DNA of 32,423 nt from Candidatus Nomurabacteria bacterium. GTDB lineage: Bacteria; Patescibacteriota; Minisyncoccia; Phycocordibacterales; UBA9973. The notes under the pieces are model-generated. The model saw only the letters and a program-made list of their open reading frames with translations. It searched no databases and had not been told where the DNA came from. Below, one piece after another: positions 8,010 to 14,195 of this stretch (positions within the stretch are counted from its first letter, which is position 1; every line of letters starts with the position of its first letter). The position numbers and the translations under genes are program-made. The stretch is taken from positions 1 to 32,423 of the forward strand of contig SIBT01000002.1 in the NCBI GenBank assembly GCA_009695015.1, given 5' to 3'.

Positions 8010-8018
8010 ACTTACGCG

Positions 8019-9011
8019 TTAAACACTAAAGTTTGAAATATTATATAAATCAGCATCGTCTTGTTTTACTTCTTCTTTTGATCGGTCGTCGAGAGGTACT
8101 TCAGCACTTACATCGTCCTCAGGCAGGTCTTTAAGCACTGTATTAGCAATGTGGTTTTCCATCATTTCATCTGGTCTTTTTTCAATATTTGATTTATTAA
8201 TCAAACTCAAAATCTCGCGTAAATCTTCGATAGAAAAATAATCTATTTTGATTTGTCCACCTGATTCTTTTTTTTCTATATGCACTCGCGTGCCTAACTT
8301 TTCTTGAAATTCTTCTTCAAGTTCGGTTACTTCTGGATCTGGCATAAATTCTTTTTTGCGGACTCGGTCATAAGCTATTTTTCTAGCCAGTCTTTCCGCT
8401 TCTCGGACAGTAATTTTTTTATAGACAATTTCTTTAAACAATACGAGTTGCTCTTGTGGATGATCCGCAAGCATAAGTATCGGCCTAGTGTGACCCTCTG
8501 TGATCTTGCCATCTCGGAGACCAGTTAGTATTTCTTCCGGTAATGTTAAAATACGCAAAGAATTAGAAACGTATTCCCTACTCCTGCCCATTTTCTTTGC
8601 GATTTCATTGTGCGTGAATTTAAATTCGTTTGCTAGCCTGAAAAAAGCGCGAGCACGATCTACGACGTTTAAGTCTTCACGTTGTAAATTTTCAATAATA
8701 GCGAGCTCTAGCTTCATAATAGCCGTGTCGCCGGTACGGATGATGACTGGTACTTGAGAGACATGAGCAAGAATTGCCGCGCGAAGTCTGCGCTCGCCGG
8801 CGATCAATTCATATTCTGTAACAATACCACCCCCGTCTTTTTCTAATTCCACTCGTGAAACGGTGAGTGGTTGAAGCACCCCGTATTGCTTTATAGAATC
8901 AGCTAGGTCTTGTAGACGTAGTTCGTCAAAATCTCGCCGTGGCTGATATGGGTTTGGTTTTATCTTATCAGTATCAATCCAGAAAATTGAATTTGAATAA
9001 ATATTGGACAT
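8019..9011 (-). CDS. parB: ParB/Spo0J-family chromosome partitioning protein
   Basis: DNA-binding CTPase clamp acting at parS. 330 residues: N-terminal ParB/sulfiredoxin-like CTP-binding domain (about 10-110) with NPYQPRRDF, GERRLRAA and ENLQREDLN; central HTH (about 115-180) with THNEIAKKMGRSREYVSNSLRIL and GHTRPIL; then a linker and an acidic tail. No ParA gene and no obvious parS (TGTTTCACGTGAAACA-like) in the window. The start at 9011 is supported by a promoter 7 nt upstream. The integrative element begins at 9050, directly upstream of the parB -35, so the insertion left this promoter intact. Confidence 0.95.
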   Translation of the reverse strand: MSNIYSNSIFWIDTDKIKPNPYQPRRDFDELRLQDLADSIKQYGVLQPLTVSRVELEKDGGGIVTEYELIAGERRLRAAILAHVSQVPVIIRTGDTAIMKLELAIIENLQREDLNVVDRARAFFRLANEFKFTHNEIAKKMGRSREYVSNSLRILTLPEEILTGLRDGKITEGHTRPILMLADHPQEQLVLFKEIVYKKITVREAERLARKIAYDRVRKKEFMPDPEVTELEEEFQEKLGTRVHIEKKESGGQIKIDYFSIEDLREILSLINKSNIEKRPDEMMENHIANTVLKDLPEDDVSAEVPLDDRSKEEVKQDDADLYNISNFSV

Positions 9012-9018
9012 GAGTTAT

Positions 9019-9049
9019 ATTCTAACACAGAATTTTTATTTTGTTTCAA
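9019..9049 (-). promoter_or_regulatory. parB promoter abutting the att site
   Basis: TTGAAA (9049-9044), 19-bp spacer and extended -10 TGTTAGAAT (ending at 9019), then 7 nt to the parB ATG. The -35 starts at the base next to the attL core (9050-9053). Before insertion, tRNA-Leu would have lain just upstream of this promoter. Confidence 0.6.
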
Positions 9050-9135
9050 GTGCAGTATTCTTGAATTAGTCCGAACGCATTTCGGGAAGGAAATCCCTCC
9101 GCGAAAATTCGGAAAGGCGGCGGAGCCGCACCGCT
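9050..9135. repeat. Inverted repeat Z, left arm (86 bp)
   Basis: Exact reverse complement of 9911-9996. It starts with the attL core GTGC at 9050-9053 and is the element's left inner end. Read on the plus strand from the recombinase frame it would continue the recombinase by 27 codons to a TGA at 9135-9137. Confidence 0.92.
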
Positions 9136-9180
9136 GACAATTTCAAGTTTTTCTTTGGCGGCAAATTCTTTAATGATTTC

Positions 9181-9831
9181 TTAATGAAGAAATTTAAAGG
9201 TCGAAAGAACACTATTGAGTAAGGCTAAAACACTACTCTCATTTACTCTCGAAATCTTAGTGTTTGTTGAGTAAGCTAAATCTGTTGTGTTAATTCTCAA
9301 AATTATTTCTAAACAACCCTGCTCATGAAGAGTTCGATACATCCAATCTTTACTTTCATGTCCGGATGATTTGAATATGCCACCCGCCGTCTCGGAGAAA
9401 GTAATATTATCGATTTGTTTTTTAGGAATAACAGTCCCAACACATTTTGCTTCGGTATCAAAACGCTTAATCACGCTTATTGCAACCGCGGCTCCCTCAA
9501 GATTTGTATCTGTGTATGATTTAGATGGAAAATATAAACATGCGACTATATCACGAGGATCACATGGATAAAAAATATTATGTGGCAAAGCTGAAATTTT
9601 TTGTCGATCCTGTTCTCCATCGTAAAATTCCCCACTTGGTGGGTAGCTTATCTCAAACCCGTATTTCTCATTTGTATATTTTTTCCAGTCAGAAACTTGA
9701 GCTAAAGCTGGAGGTTCTTGTCCTTGGTTAATGGGTGTTTGCCTCTTGGACATTATAAAATATCCACCAGCGATTATGATAGCAACGACGACAACAATCA
9801 AAATAATATTTACAAATCCTTTTTTACTCAT
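9181..9831 (-). CDS. Membrane-anchored protein of unknown function, element cargo
   Basis: 216 residues. MSKKGFVN at the N-terminus is followed by one membrane segment (about 8-27, NIILIVVVVAIIIAGGYFIM), a short polar linker and an extracytoplasmic domain from about residue 48 opening with WKKYTNEKYGFEISYPP. That opening is common in Patescibacteria surface proteins and recalls PsbP-like folds; no function is known to me. Four cysteines in the outer domain could form disulfides. The start ATG 9831 has no SD and lies 2 nt from the inverted repeat P (9834-9860). It is the only cargo of the element besides the recombinase, so it may serve the element or merely be carried by it. Confidence 0.75.
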   Translation of the reverse strand: MSKKGFVNIILIVVVVAIIIAGGYFIMSKRQTPINQGQEPPALAQVSDWKKYTNEKYGFEISYPPSGEFYDGEQDRQKISALPHNIFYPCDPRDIVACLYFPSKSYTDTNLEGAAVAISVIKRFDTEAKCVGTVIPKKQIDNITFSETAGGIFKSSGHESKDWMYRTLHEQGCLEIILRINTTDLAYSTNTKISRVNESSVLALLNSVLSTFKFLH

Positions 9832-9833
9832 AT

Positions 9834-9860
9834 GATTAAAAAATTTTCTTCCCCCAAAAT
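9834..9860. repeat. Inverted repeat P, left copy (27 bp)
   Basis: Exact reverse complement of 10093-10119. It contains a C5 run and A/T tracts and lies just upstream of the cargo gene start, while its partner lies 17 bp upstream of the recombinase start, so the pair flanks the internal att copy symmetrically. Confidence 0.9.
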
Positions 9861-9861
9861 T

Positions 9862-9888
9862 AAAATATGGTTCGAGCCGATGTTTTTC
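9862..9888. repeat. Repeat X (27 bp), inverted copy of recombinase codons
   Basis: Exact reverse complement of 11471-11497, which encodes KNIGSNHIL near the recombinase C-terminus. In the gene, X is contiguous with Y; here it is separated from Y by 104 bp and is in the opposite orientation. Confidence 0.88.
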
Positions 9889-9910
9889 TCCGGGTTCTTT
9901 TGCGGTTTTG

Positions 9911-9996
9911 AGCGGTGCGGCTCCGCCGCCTTTCCGAATTTTCGCGGAGGGATTTCCTTCCCGAAATGCGTTCGGACTAATTCAAGAATACTGCAC
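9911..9996. repeat. Inverted repeat Z, internal copy (86 bp)
   Basis: Exact reverse complement of 9050-9135. It ends in GCAC (9993-9996), the core shared with repeat Y, so Z and Y are fused exactly at the att core. Confidence 0.92.
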
Positions 9997-10093
9997 CACG
10001 TAGGAAAAGTCAAAGAGTTTTGGTTCGCCTCGCTTCGCTCGGCGACCAATTGGTATTCAATTTTTGGGGTAAAAACGAATTGGCGGTTTCGCA
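9993..10093. repeat. Inverted repeat Y, internal copy (101 bp)
   Basis: Reverse complement of 11497-11597 with a single mismatch (10034 against 11556, Ser/Gly in the recombinase tail). It begins with the sequence of the tRNA-Leu 3' terminus, GCACCA. Confidence 0.92.
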
Positions 10094-10119
10094 TTTTGGG
10101 GGAAGAAAATTTTTTAATC
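10093..10119. repeat. Inverted repeat P, right copy (27 bp)
   Basis: Exact reverse complement of 9834-9860, 17 bp upstream of the recombinase ATG. It shares base 10093 with the end of repeat Y. Confidence 0.9.
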
Positions 10120-10136
10120 CTTAATCAAACAACAAT

Positions 10137-11645
10137 ATGAAATACATACTTTATGCGAGAAAATCTACCGAAGAAGATGACCGACAAGTGCTTTCGATTG
10201 AAGCGCAACTCGTAGAGTTGCAAGAGTATGCCGCCAAAGAAAAACTTGAAATTATCGCTTCCTTCCAGGAAGCCAAAACCGCAAAAGAACCCGGGCGAAT
10301 AAAATTCGCAGAAATGTTGTCATTGATTGAGAGAGGAAAGGCAGATGGAATTATTTCGTGGCACCCCGACCGCCTCGCGCGCAATTCGGTGGACGGCGGA
10401 AAGATTATTTATTTTGTAGATCGCGGCTTGATTCGCTCTCTAAAATTTCCCACTTTCTGGTTTGAACCGACACCGCAAGGGCTATTTATGCTGAACATTG
10501 CTTTTGGCCAATCAAAATATTTTGTAGATAATTTGCGAGAGAATGTGAAGCGAGGTTTGCGGCAGAAAATCAGGAATGGCGTATGGCCCGGCTGGGCCCC
10601 GGTTGGCTACCTAAATAATCCTAAAACTCGCGGGATTGATGTTGATAGCAAGAAAGCACTCAAAGTGAGGAAGTTGTTTGAAATGTACGCCACCGGAGCA
10701 TATACGCTTCATTCTCTCGCAAATTGGTGCAGGGAAAATGGTTTAGTCGGCAATCTCGGCAAGCCGCTTGTCATCGCCAATATTCAGAAAAATCTACAAA
10801 ATGTTTTCTACCTTGGCTTGATGAAATGGAAGAGGGAAATTTTTGAGGGAAAACACGAGCCGTTAATTTCAAAGAAACTTTTTGATTCTTGCCAAGAAGT
10901 GATGGCGAAACGCGGGAAGGTACAAGAAGTGAGAAAACACCACTTTACTTTTCTTGGCTTACTCAAATGTGCTTCGTGCGGTTGCTCCATTACTGGAGAG
11001 CGACAGAAAGGACATAACTACTATCGTTGCACCAAAAAGAAAGGTCCTTGCCAAGAAAAGCATTATCTCCGCGAGGAAGCATTAACCGAGCAAATCAAAA
11101 ACTTCTTGCAAAAAGTTTCTTTATCGAGCCAAGACACCGAGAAAGTTCTAGCGGCGTTAGATACAGAACAGGATAAAGCGAGAGAGGATGCACAAAGCGA
11201 AGTTGGGATCTTAAAAGACCAATTATCACAATTTGAGATAAAACTTCAAAGGTTGTTAGACATTTATTTAGCCGATGCTTTATCCACAGAGGAATACACC
11301 GCCAAAAAACAGAGTTTGCTGTCTCAAAAGGTCGCTCTCGTGGAGAAAATCACCGACTTTGAGCAAAAAGGATTATCTTGGCTCGAACCGGCTCGTGAGT
11401 TCGTAAAATCCTTAAATCAAGCCATAAAATTGATTGATGAGAATAATCTTTCCGAATTGCCAACATTTCTGAAAAACATCGGCTCGAACCATATTTTGCG
11501 AAACCGCCAATTCGTTTTTACCCCAAAAATTGAATACCAATTGGTCGCCGAGCGAGGCGAGGCGAACCAAAACTCTTTGACTTTTCCTACGTGGTGCCCA
11601 GGGAGAGAATCGAACTCTCATGATGTTGCCATCAATAGATTTTGA
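10137..11645 (+). CDS. Large serine recombinase (site-specific integrase)
   Basis: 502 residues. N-terminal resolvase domain (1-140) with the nucleophile Ser10 in YARKSTEEDDRQ and the conserved WHPDRLARN; recombinase domain (about 150-250, RKIRNGVWPGWAPVGYLNN... start region); zinc ribbon near 280-305 (LLKCASCGCSITG with a later C-pair); a coiled-coil (about 335-420); and a short C-terminal strand region GSNHILRNRQFVF. The last 15 residues, PGRESNSHDVAINRF, are antisense translation of tRNA-Leu; the true core probably ends near residue 487. No SD or clear promoter. It is the likely enzyme moving the 9050-11597 element. The frame crosses the att core, so excision would replace the tail. Confidence 0.92.
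   Translation: MKYILYARKSTEEDDRQVLSIEAQLVELQEYAAKEKLEIIASFQEAKTAKEPGRIKFAEMLSLIERGKADGIISWHPDRLARNSVDGGKIIYFVDRGLIRSLKFPTFWFEPTPQGLFMLNIAFGQSKYFVDNLRENVKRGLRQKIRNGVWPGWAPVGYLNNPKTRGIDVDSKKALKVRKLFEMYATGAYTLHSLANWCRENGLVGNLGKPLVIANIQKNLQNVFYLGLMKWKREIFEGKHEPLISKKLFDSCQEVMAKRGKVQEVRKHHFTFLGLLKCASCGCSITGERQKGHNYYRCTKKKGPCQEKHYLREEALTEQIKNFLQKVSLSSQDTEKVLAALDTEQDKAREDAQSEVGILKDQLSQFEIKLQRLLDIYLADALSTEEYTAKKQSLLSQKVALVEKITDFEQKGLSWLEPAREFVKSLNQAIKLIDENNLSELPTFLKNIGSNHILRNRQFVFTPKIEYQLVAERGEANQNSLTFPTWCPGRESNSHDVAINRF
11497..11597. repeat. Inverted repeat Y, tRNA-side copy (101 bp)
   Basis: Right inner end of the element and the 3' end of the recombinase frame. It includes the attR core GTGC (11594-11597) and partners 9993-10093. 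Repeat X (11471-11497) is directly attached on its left. Confidence 0.92.
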
Positions 11646-11678
11646 GTCTATCGCGTCTACCAATTCCGCCACCTGGGC
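11592..11678 (-). tRNA. tRNA-Leu (anticodon CAA)
   Basis: 87 nt on the minus strand: acceptor GCCCAGG/CCTGGGC, D-arm GGCGGAATTGGTAGACGC, anticodon loop CTCAAAA (CAA, reads UUG), a long class II variable arm (TGATGGCAACATCA) and T-arm GAGAGTTCGATTCTC. It ends A73 plus encoded CCA. This is the only one of the three tRNAs here with an encoded CCA, and those last bases lie on the element side of the att core. The recombinase frame overlaps it antisense (11592-11645). Confidence 0.96.
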
Positions 11679-11744
11679 AATTTATATATGATACTTAAAT
11701 TTAATTCAAAAATCAACAAAAAATAGTCTCTTAAGTTATCCACA

Positions 11745-11772
11745 TTGCATTATCTCATATATGAGATATACT
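11745..11772 (+). promoter_or_regulatory. Promoter of the HTH-MurA gene
   Basis: TTGCAT (11745-11750), 16-bp spacer, TATACT (11767-11772), then 9 nt to ATG 11782. The spacer is filled by an 18-bp palindrome, so a bound repressor would block RNA polymerase directly. Confidence 0.65.
11751..11768. promoter_or_regulatory. 18-bp perfect palindrome, probable operator for the HTH-MurA protein
   Basis: TATCTCATATATGAGATA is a perfect dyad (9+9) of the size bound by XRE-type repressor dimers. It fills the -35/-10 spacer of a gene whose product starts with an XRE HTH, which suggests autoregulation. Seen: palindrome and position. Inferred: the binding protein. Confidence 0.6.
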
Positions 11773-11781
11773 GTTTTTTAT

Positions 11782-13329
11782 ATGACTAAAGTAAGAAAAG
11801 AAACCGAATTAGAAATAGAGACTGAACAGCAAAAGATCGGTTATTTTATTAAAGAATTACGTGAACGACGTGGGATGACACAAGAACAGTTTGCTAAAGC
11901 CTTGAATACTTCTCAGAGTTCAATTCCACGTATGGAGAAAGGCGAGCAGAATTTTACCACAGAATTACTCCTAAAAATAAGTAACGTTTTAGATCATCAG
12001 ATAGTTTCTATAAATGATTCGATCGATTTCGAAGTAAATGGAGGTAAAAAATTAAGTGGAACGATAAAAACCAATTTTTCAAAAAATGGTTCCGTGGGGC
12101 TTCTTTGCGCTTCTCTTGTAAATAGTGGCACAACTACTCTCCATGGCATCGCCCGGATTGAAGAAGTGTTTCGTGTGATTGAAATATTAGAAAGTATTGG
12201 AGTTATTGTAAAATGGCTCAACCAGAATACTTTAACAATTACACCACCCAATAAATTTACTATAGAAAATATTAATATAGATTCAGCGATCAAGACACGT
12301 TCGATCGTGATGCTCATAGGGCCCCTCATTCACAAATTATCTTCTTTTTCTATCCCCCACGCATATGGATGCAATCTCGGTAAAAGAACTATCGCTGCTC
12401 ATATATATGCGTTAGAAGAACTTGGCGTAAAGATAAAAACAACAAACAAAAGTTATGATGTTAGTGTAAAAAAACTTAAACCAGCAAAAAATATAGTGAT
12501 GTATGAAACCGGGGAAACAGCCTGTGAAAATGTTTTGTTTGCTTCGGCTTTAATTTCCGGAGCTACCACGATAAGTTTTATGAGTAATAACTATTTCGTC
12601 CAAGAGATTTGTTTTTTCTTAGAAACATTGGGGGTAAAAATCGATGGCGTTGGTACGTCTACTTTGACCGTTCATGGGGTATCCGAAATAAATAAAAATG
12701 TCGAATATTCAAATAGTGAAGACCCGATCGAATCTATGATGTTTATTTCAGCTGGAATTATTACTGATTCACATATCATTATCACTCGCGTGCCCATAGA
12801 TTTTTTATCTTTAGAACTTGAAAAATTAAAAAGAATGAATTTGAAATACAAAATCTTAAAAAGATACTACTCACACAATGGTCGAACAAAACTCGCTGAT
12901 ATAGAAATTTTTCAAAGCAAATTGAAAGCATTACAAGATAAAATACATGCAAACATTTACCCCGGAATAAATATAGACAATCTTCCCTTCTTTGTGCCGA
13001 TAGCAATACGCGCCAAAGGACAAACGATGATTCACGATTGGTATTATGAAAATCGCGCAATCTATCTGACTGAATTAAACCGCCTCGGTGCGGAAATCAC
13101 TCTCGCAGACCCTCATCGTCTCTATATTGTAGGTGGAACAGCTCTTAAGGGCGCTCAAGTGGTTTGCCCGCCTGCCCTGCGTCCTTCGATGGTCATTTTG
13201 ATCTCTATGCTCGGAGCTAGTGGTAAATCAATCTTACGAAATGTCTATATGATAAATCGTGGTTACGAGGAAATAGCCGAACGACTAAATTCTATCGGCG
13301 CAGATATTAAAATAATCAAGGGAAACTAA
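11782..13329 (+). CDS. XRE-type HTH fused to a MurA-like enolpyruvyl transferase
   Basis: 515 residues from ATG 11782 (MTKVRKETELEIE); ATG 11761 is in frame but lies in the operator, so I reject it. Residues about 18-72 form an XRE HTH (IKELRERRGMTQEQFAKALNTSQSSIPRMEKG). Residues about 84-515 form an EPSP-synthase/MurA fold: SKNG with Lys101-Asn102 matching Lys22-Asn23 of E. coli MurA, GCNLGKRTIAAH with Cys197 matching Cys115, and PGINIDN, where the Asp matches the catalytic Asp305. MurA adds enolpyruvate to UDP-GlcNAc, the first committed step of peptidoglycan synthesis. Catalytic residues are kept but much of the domain is divergent, so it may be an enzyme, a ligand sensor or both. miaA follows after 2 nt. 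Confidence 0.88.
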   Translation: MTKVRKETELEIETEQQKIGYFIKELRERRGMTQEQFAKALNTSQSSIPRMEKGEQNFTTELLLKISNVLDHQIVSINDSIDFEVNGGKKLSGTIKTNFSKNGSVGLLCASLVNSGTTTLHGIARIEEVFRVIEILESIGVIVKWLNQNTLTITPPNKFTIENINIDSAIKTRSIVMLIGPLIHKLSSFSIPHAYGCNLGKRTIAAHIYALEELGVKIKTTNKSYDVSVKKLKPAKNIVMYETGETACENVLFASALISGATTISFMSNNYFVQEICFFLETLGVKIDGVGTSTLTVHGVSEINKNVEYSNSEDPIESMMFISAGIITDSHIIITRVPIDFLSLELEKLKRMNLKYKILKRYYSHNGRTKLADIEIFQSKLKALQDKIHANIYPGINIDNLPFFVPIAIRAKGQTMIHDWYYENRAIYLTELNRLGAEITLADPHRLYIVGGTALKGAQVVCPPALRPSMVILISMLGASGKSILRNVYMINRGYEEIAERLNSIGADIKIIKGN

Positions 13330-13331
13330 AA

Positions 13332-14195
13332 ATGCAGAAACCGAAAGTTATCGTCATCCTAGGTCAAACTGCTACTGGAAAAAGTAATTTGGCAGTAAAA
13401 ATTGCTCGTAAAATAGGAGGCGAAATAATTTCAGCTGATTCGCGCCAGGTATATAAAGGGCTTGATATTGGCACGGGTAAAATTACCAAAAAAGAGATGA
13501 AGGGGGTTTCTCACTATTTACTAGATGTAGTAAATCCAAAAAAGAAATTTAGCGTTGCAGAGTACAAGAAGCTAGCTGAGAAAAAAATAGAAGAAATAAT
13601 TGCTCATGAAAAACCCCCGATTATTTGCGGGGGAACGGGATTTTATATTGATGCAGTAACGAAAAACATTGTTTTCCCAGAAGTTCTACCGAATCCAAAA
13701 CTACGCAGACAACTTATTGCAAAATCAGAGATCGCATTGTTTGAAGTATTAAAAAAATTAGATCCTGCGCGTGCTACAAATATTGATTCAAAAAATAAAG
13801 TCAGATTAATAAGAGCGATTGAAATAACCAAAACTTTAGGCAAAGTCCCTCCAGTTACAGAGGGTAATCATTTATATAAATTTATAAAAATTGGTTTGTA
13901 TTTGCCGTCAGATAAACTGAAAAAAAATGTAGAAAAAAGAGTGAAAAAAATGTTTAAAGATGGTTTACTGAGTGAAATTAAAAAATTAAAAAAACCTGTC
14001 CATCTTGGCGGGGCGGGAGTATCGAATAAAAGACTTGCTGAACTTGGTTTTGAATATTTCAATCCAACTTATGAAAAAGTAGTTCGAGGAACCTTGCAAT
14101 ACGCTAAACGTCAAATGACGTGGTTCAAACGTGACAAAAAAATAAAATGGTTCGATGCTTCAAAGAAAATTGATCTAACAAAAATTATTAGTTAA
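13332..14195 (+). CDS. miaA: tRNA dimethylallyltransferase
   Basis: Adds a dimethylallyl group to N6 of A37 in tRNAs reading UNN codons. 287 residues, slightly short for MiaA (300-315). P-loop GQTATGKS (11-18), SADSRQVYKGLDIGTGK (about 34-50), SHYLLDVVNP, GGTGFYIDAV and the C-terminal YAKRQMTWFKRD are all diagnostic. It starts 2 nt after the HTH-MurA stop, so the two are translationally close and share the MurA promoter. Its 3' end overlaps the convergent aldehyde dehydrogenase gene by 8 nt, with no room for a terminator. Confidence 0.96.
   Translation: MQKPKVIVILGQTATGKSNLAVKIARKIGGEIISADSRQVYKGLDIGTGKITKKEMKGVSHYLLDVVNPKKKFSVAEYKKLAEKKIEEIIAHEKPPIICGGTGFYIDAVTKNIVFPEVLPNPKLRRQLIAKSEIALFEVLKKLDPARATNIDSKNKVRLIRAIEITKTLGKVPPVTEGNHLYKFIKIGLYLPSDKLKKNVEKRVKKMFKDGLLSEIKKLKKPVHLGGAGVSNKRLAELGFEYFNPTYEKVVRGTLQYAKRQMTWFKRDKKIKWFDASKKIDLTKIIS

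Larger units (their letters stand above)
9911..10093 (-). repeat. Internal inverted copy of the predicted circle junction (attP-like)
   Basis: On the minus strand this 183-bp stretch reads the recombinase 3' end (copy of 11497-11597), core GTGC (9996-9993), then the left inner end (copy of 9050-9135). That is the sequence expected if 11597 were joined to 9050 by excision; only one base differs (10034). It sits in the divergent space between the two element genes. Confidence 0.8.
9050..11597. mobile_element. Small serine-recombinase integrative element at tRNA-Leu
   Basis: About 2.5 kb between two directly oriented GTGC cores, 9050-9053 (attL, parB side) and 11594-11597 (attR, inside the tRNA-Leu 3' end). 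Cargo: a 216-residue membrane-anchored protein (minus) and a serine recombinase (plus), divergent from each other. Between them lies a 286-bp mosaic (9834-10119) that includes an inverted copy of the predicted circle junction. The element is inferred from three junctions: parB-side arm, tRNA-side arm, and the internal region that joins the inner halves of both at the same core. No transposase or replication gene is visible. Confidence 0.75.

Noticed and set aside
9050..9996. 86-bp inverted repeats around the cargo gene taken as IS or transposon ends
   Set aside because: No transposase lies between them and no target duplication is seen. The att-core explanation accounts for both copies exactly.
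9828..10094. 88-residue minus-strand ORF resembling the recombinase tail
   Set aside because: It is the internal attP-like copy read in frame (RNRQFVF...TFPTWC, then the left-end codons). No catalytic part and no promoter; better described as a repeat.
9718..10140. 140-residue plus-strand ORF across the repeat mosaic
   Set aside because: It runs antisense to the cargo gene and through repeats P, X, Z, Y and P'. The protein has no coherent composition and is a by-product of inverted repeats.
10093..11497. Invertible DNA switch between repeats Y, in the style of a phase-variation invertase
   Set aside because: The repeats are inverted around the recombinase, so inversion is possible, but the Y copies are explained as one attR arm and one circle-junction copy; no promoter or alternative coding cassette would be switched.
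11412..11672. Minus-strand ORF starting MAELVDAIDSKS
   Set aside because: This is the familiar spurious translation of a tRNA-Leu gene plus antisense recombinase sequence.
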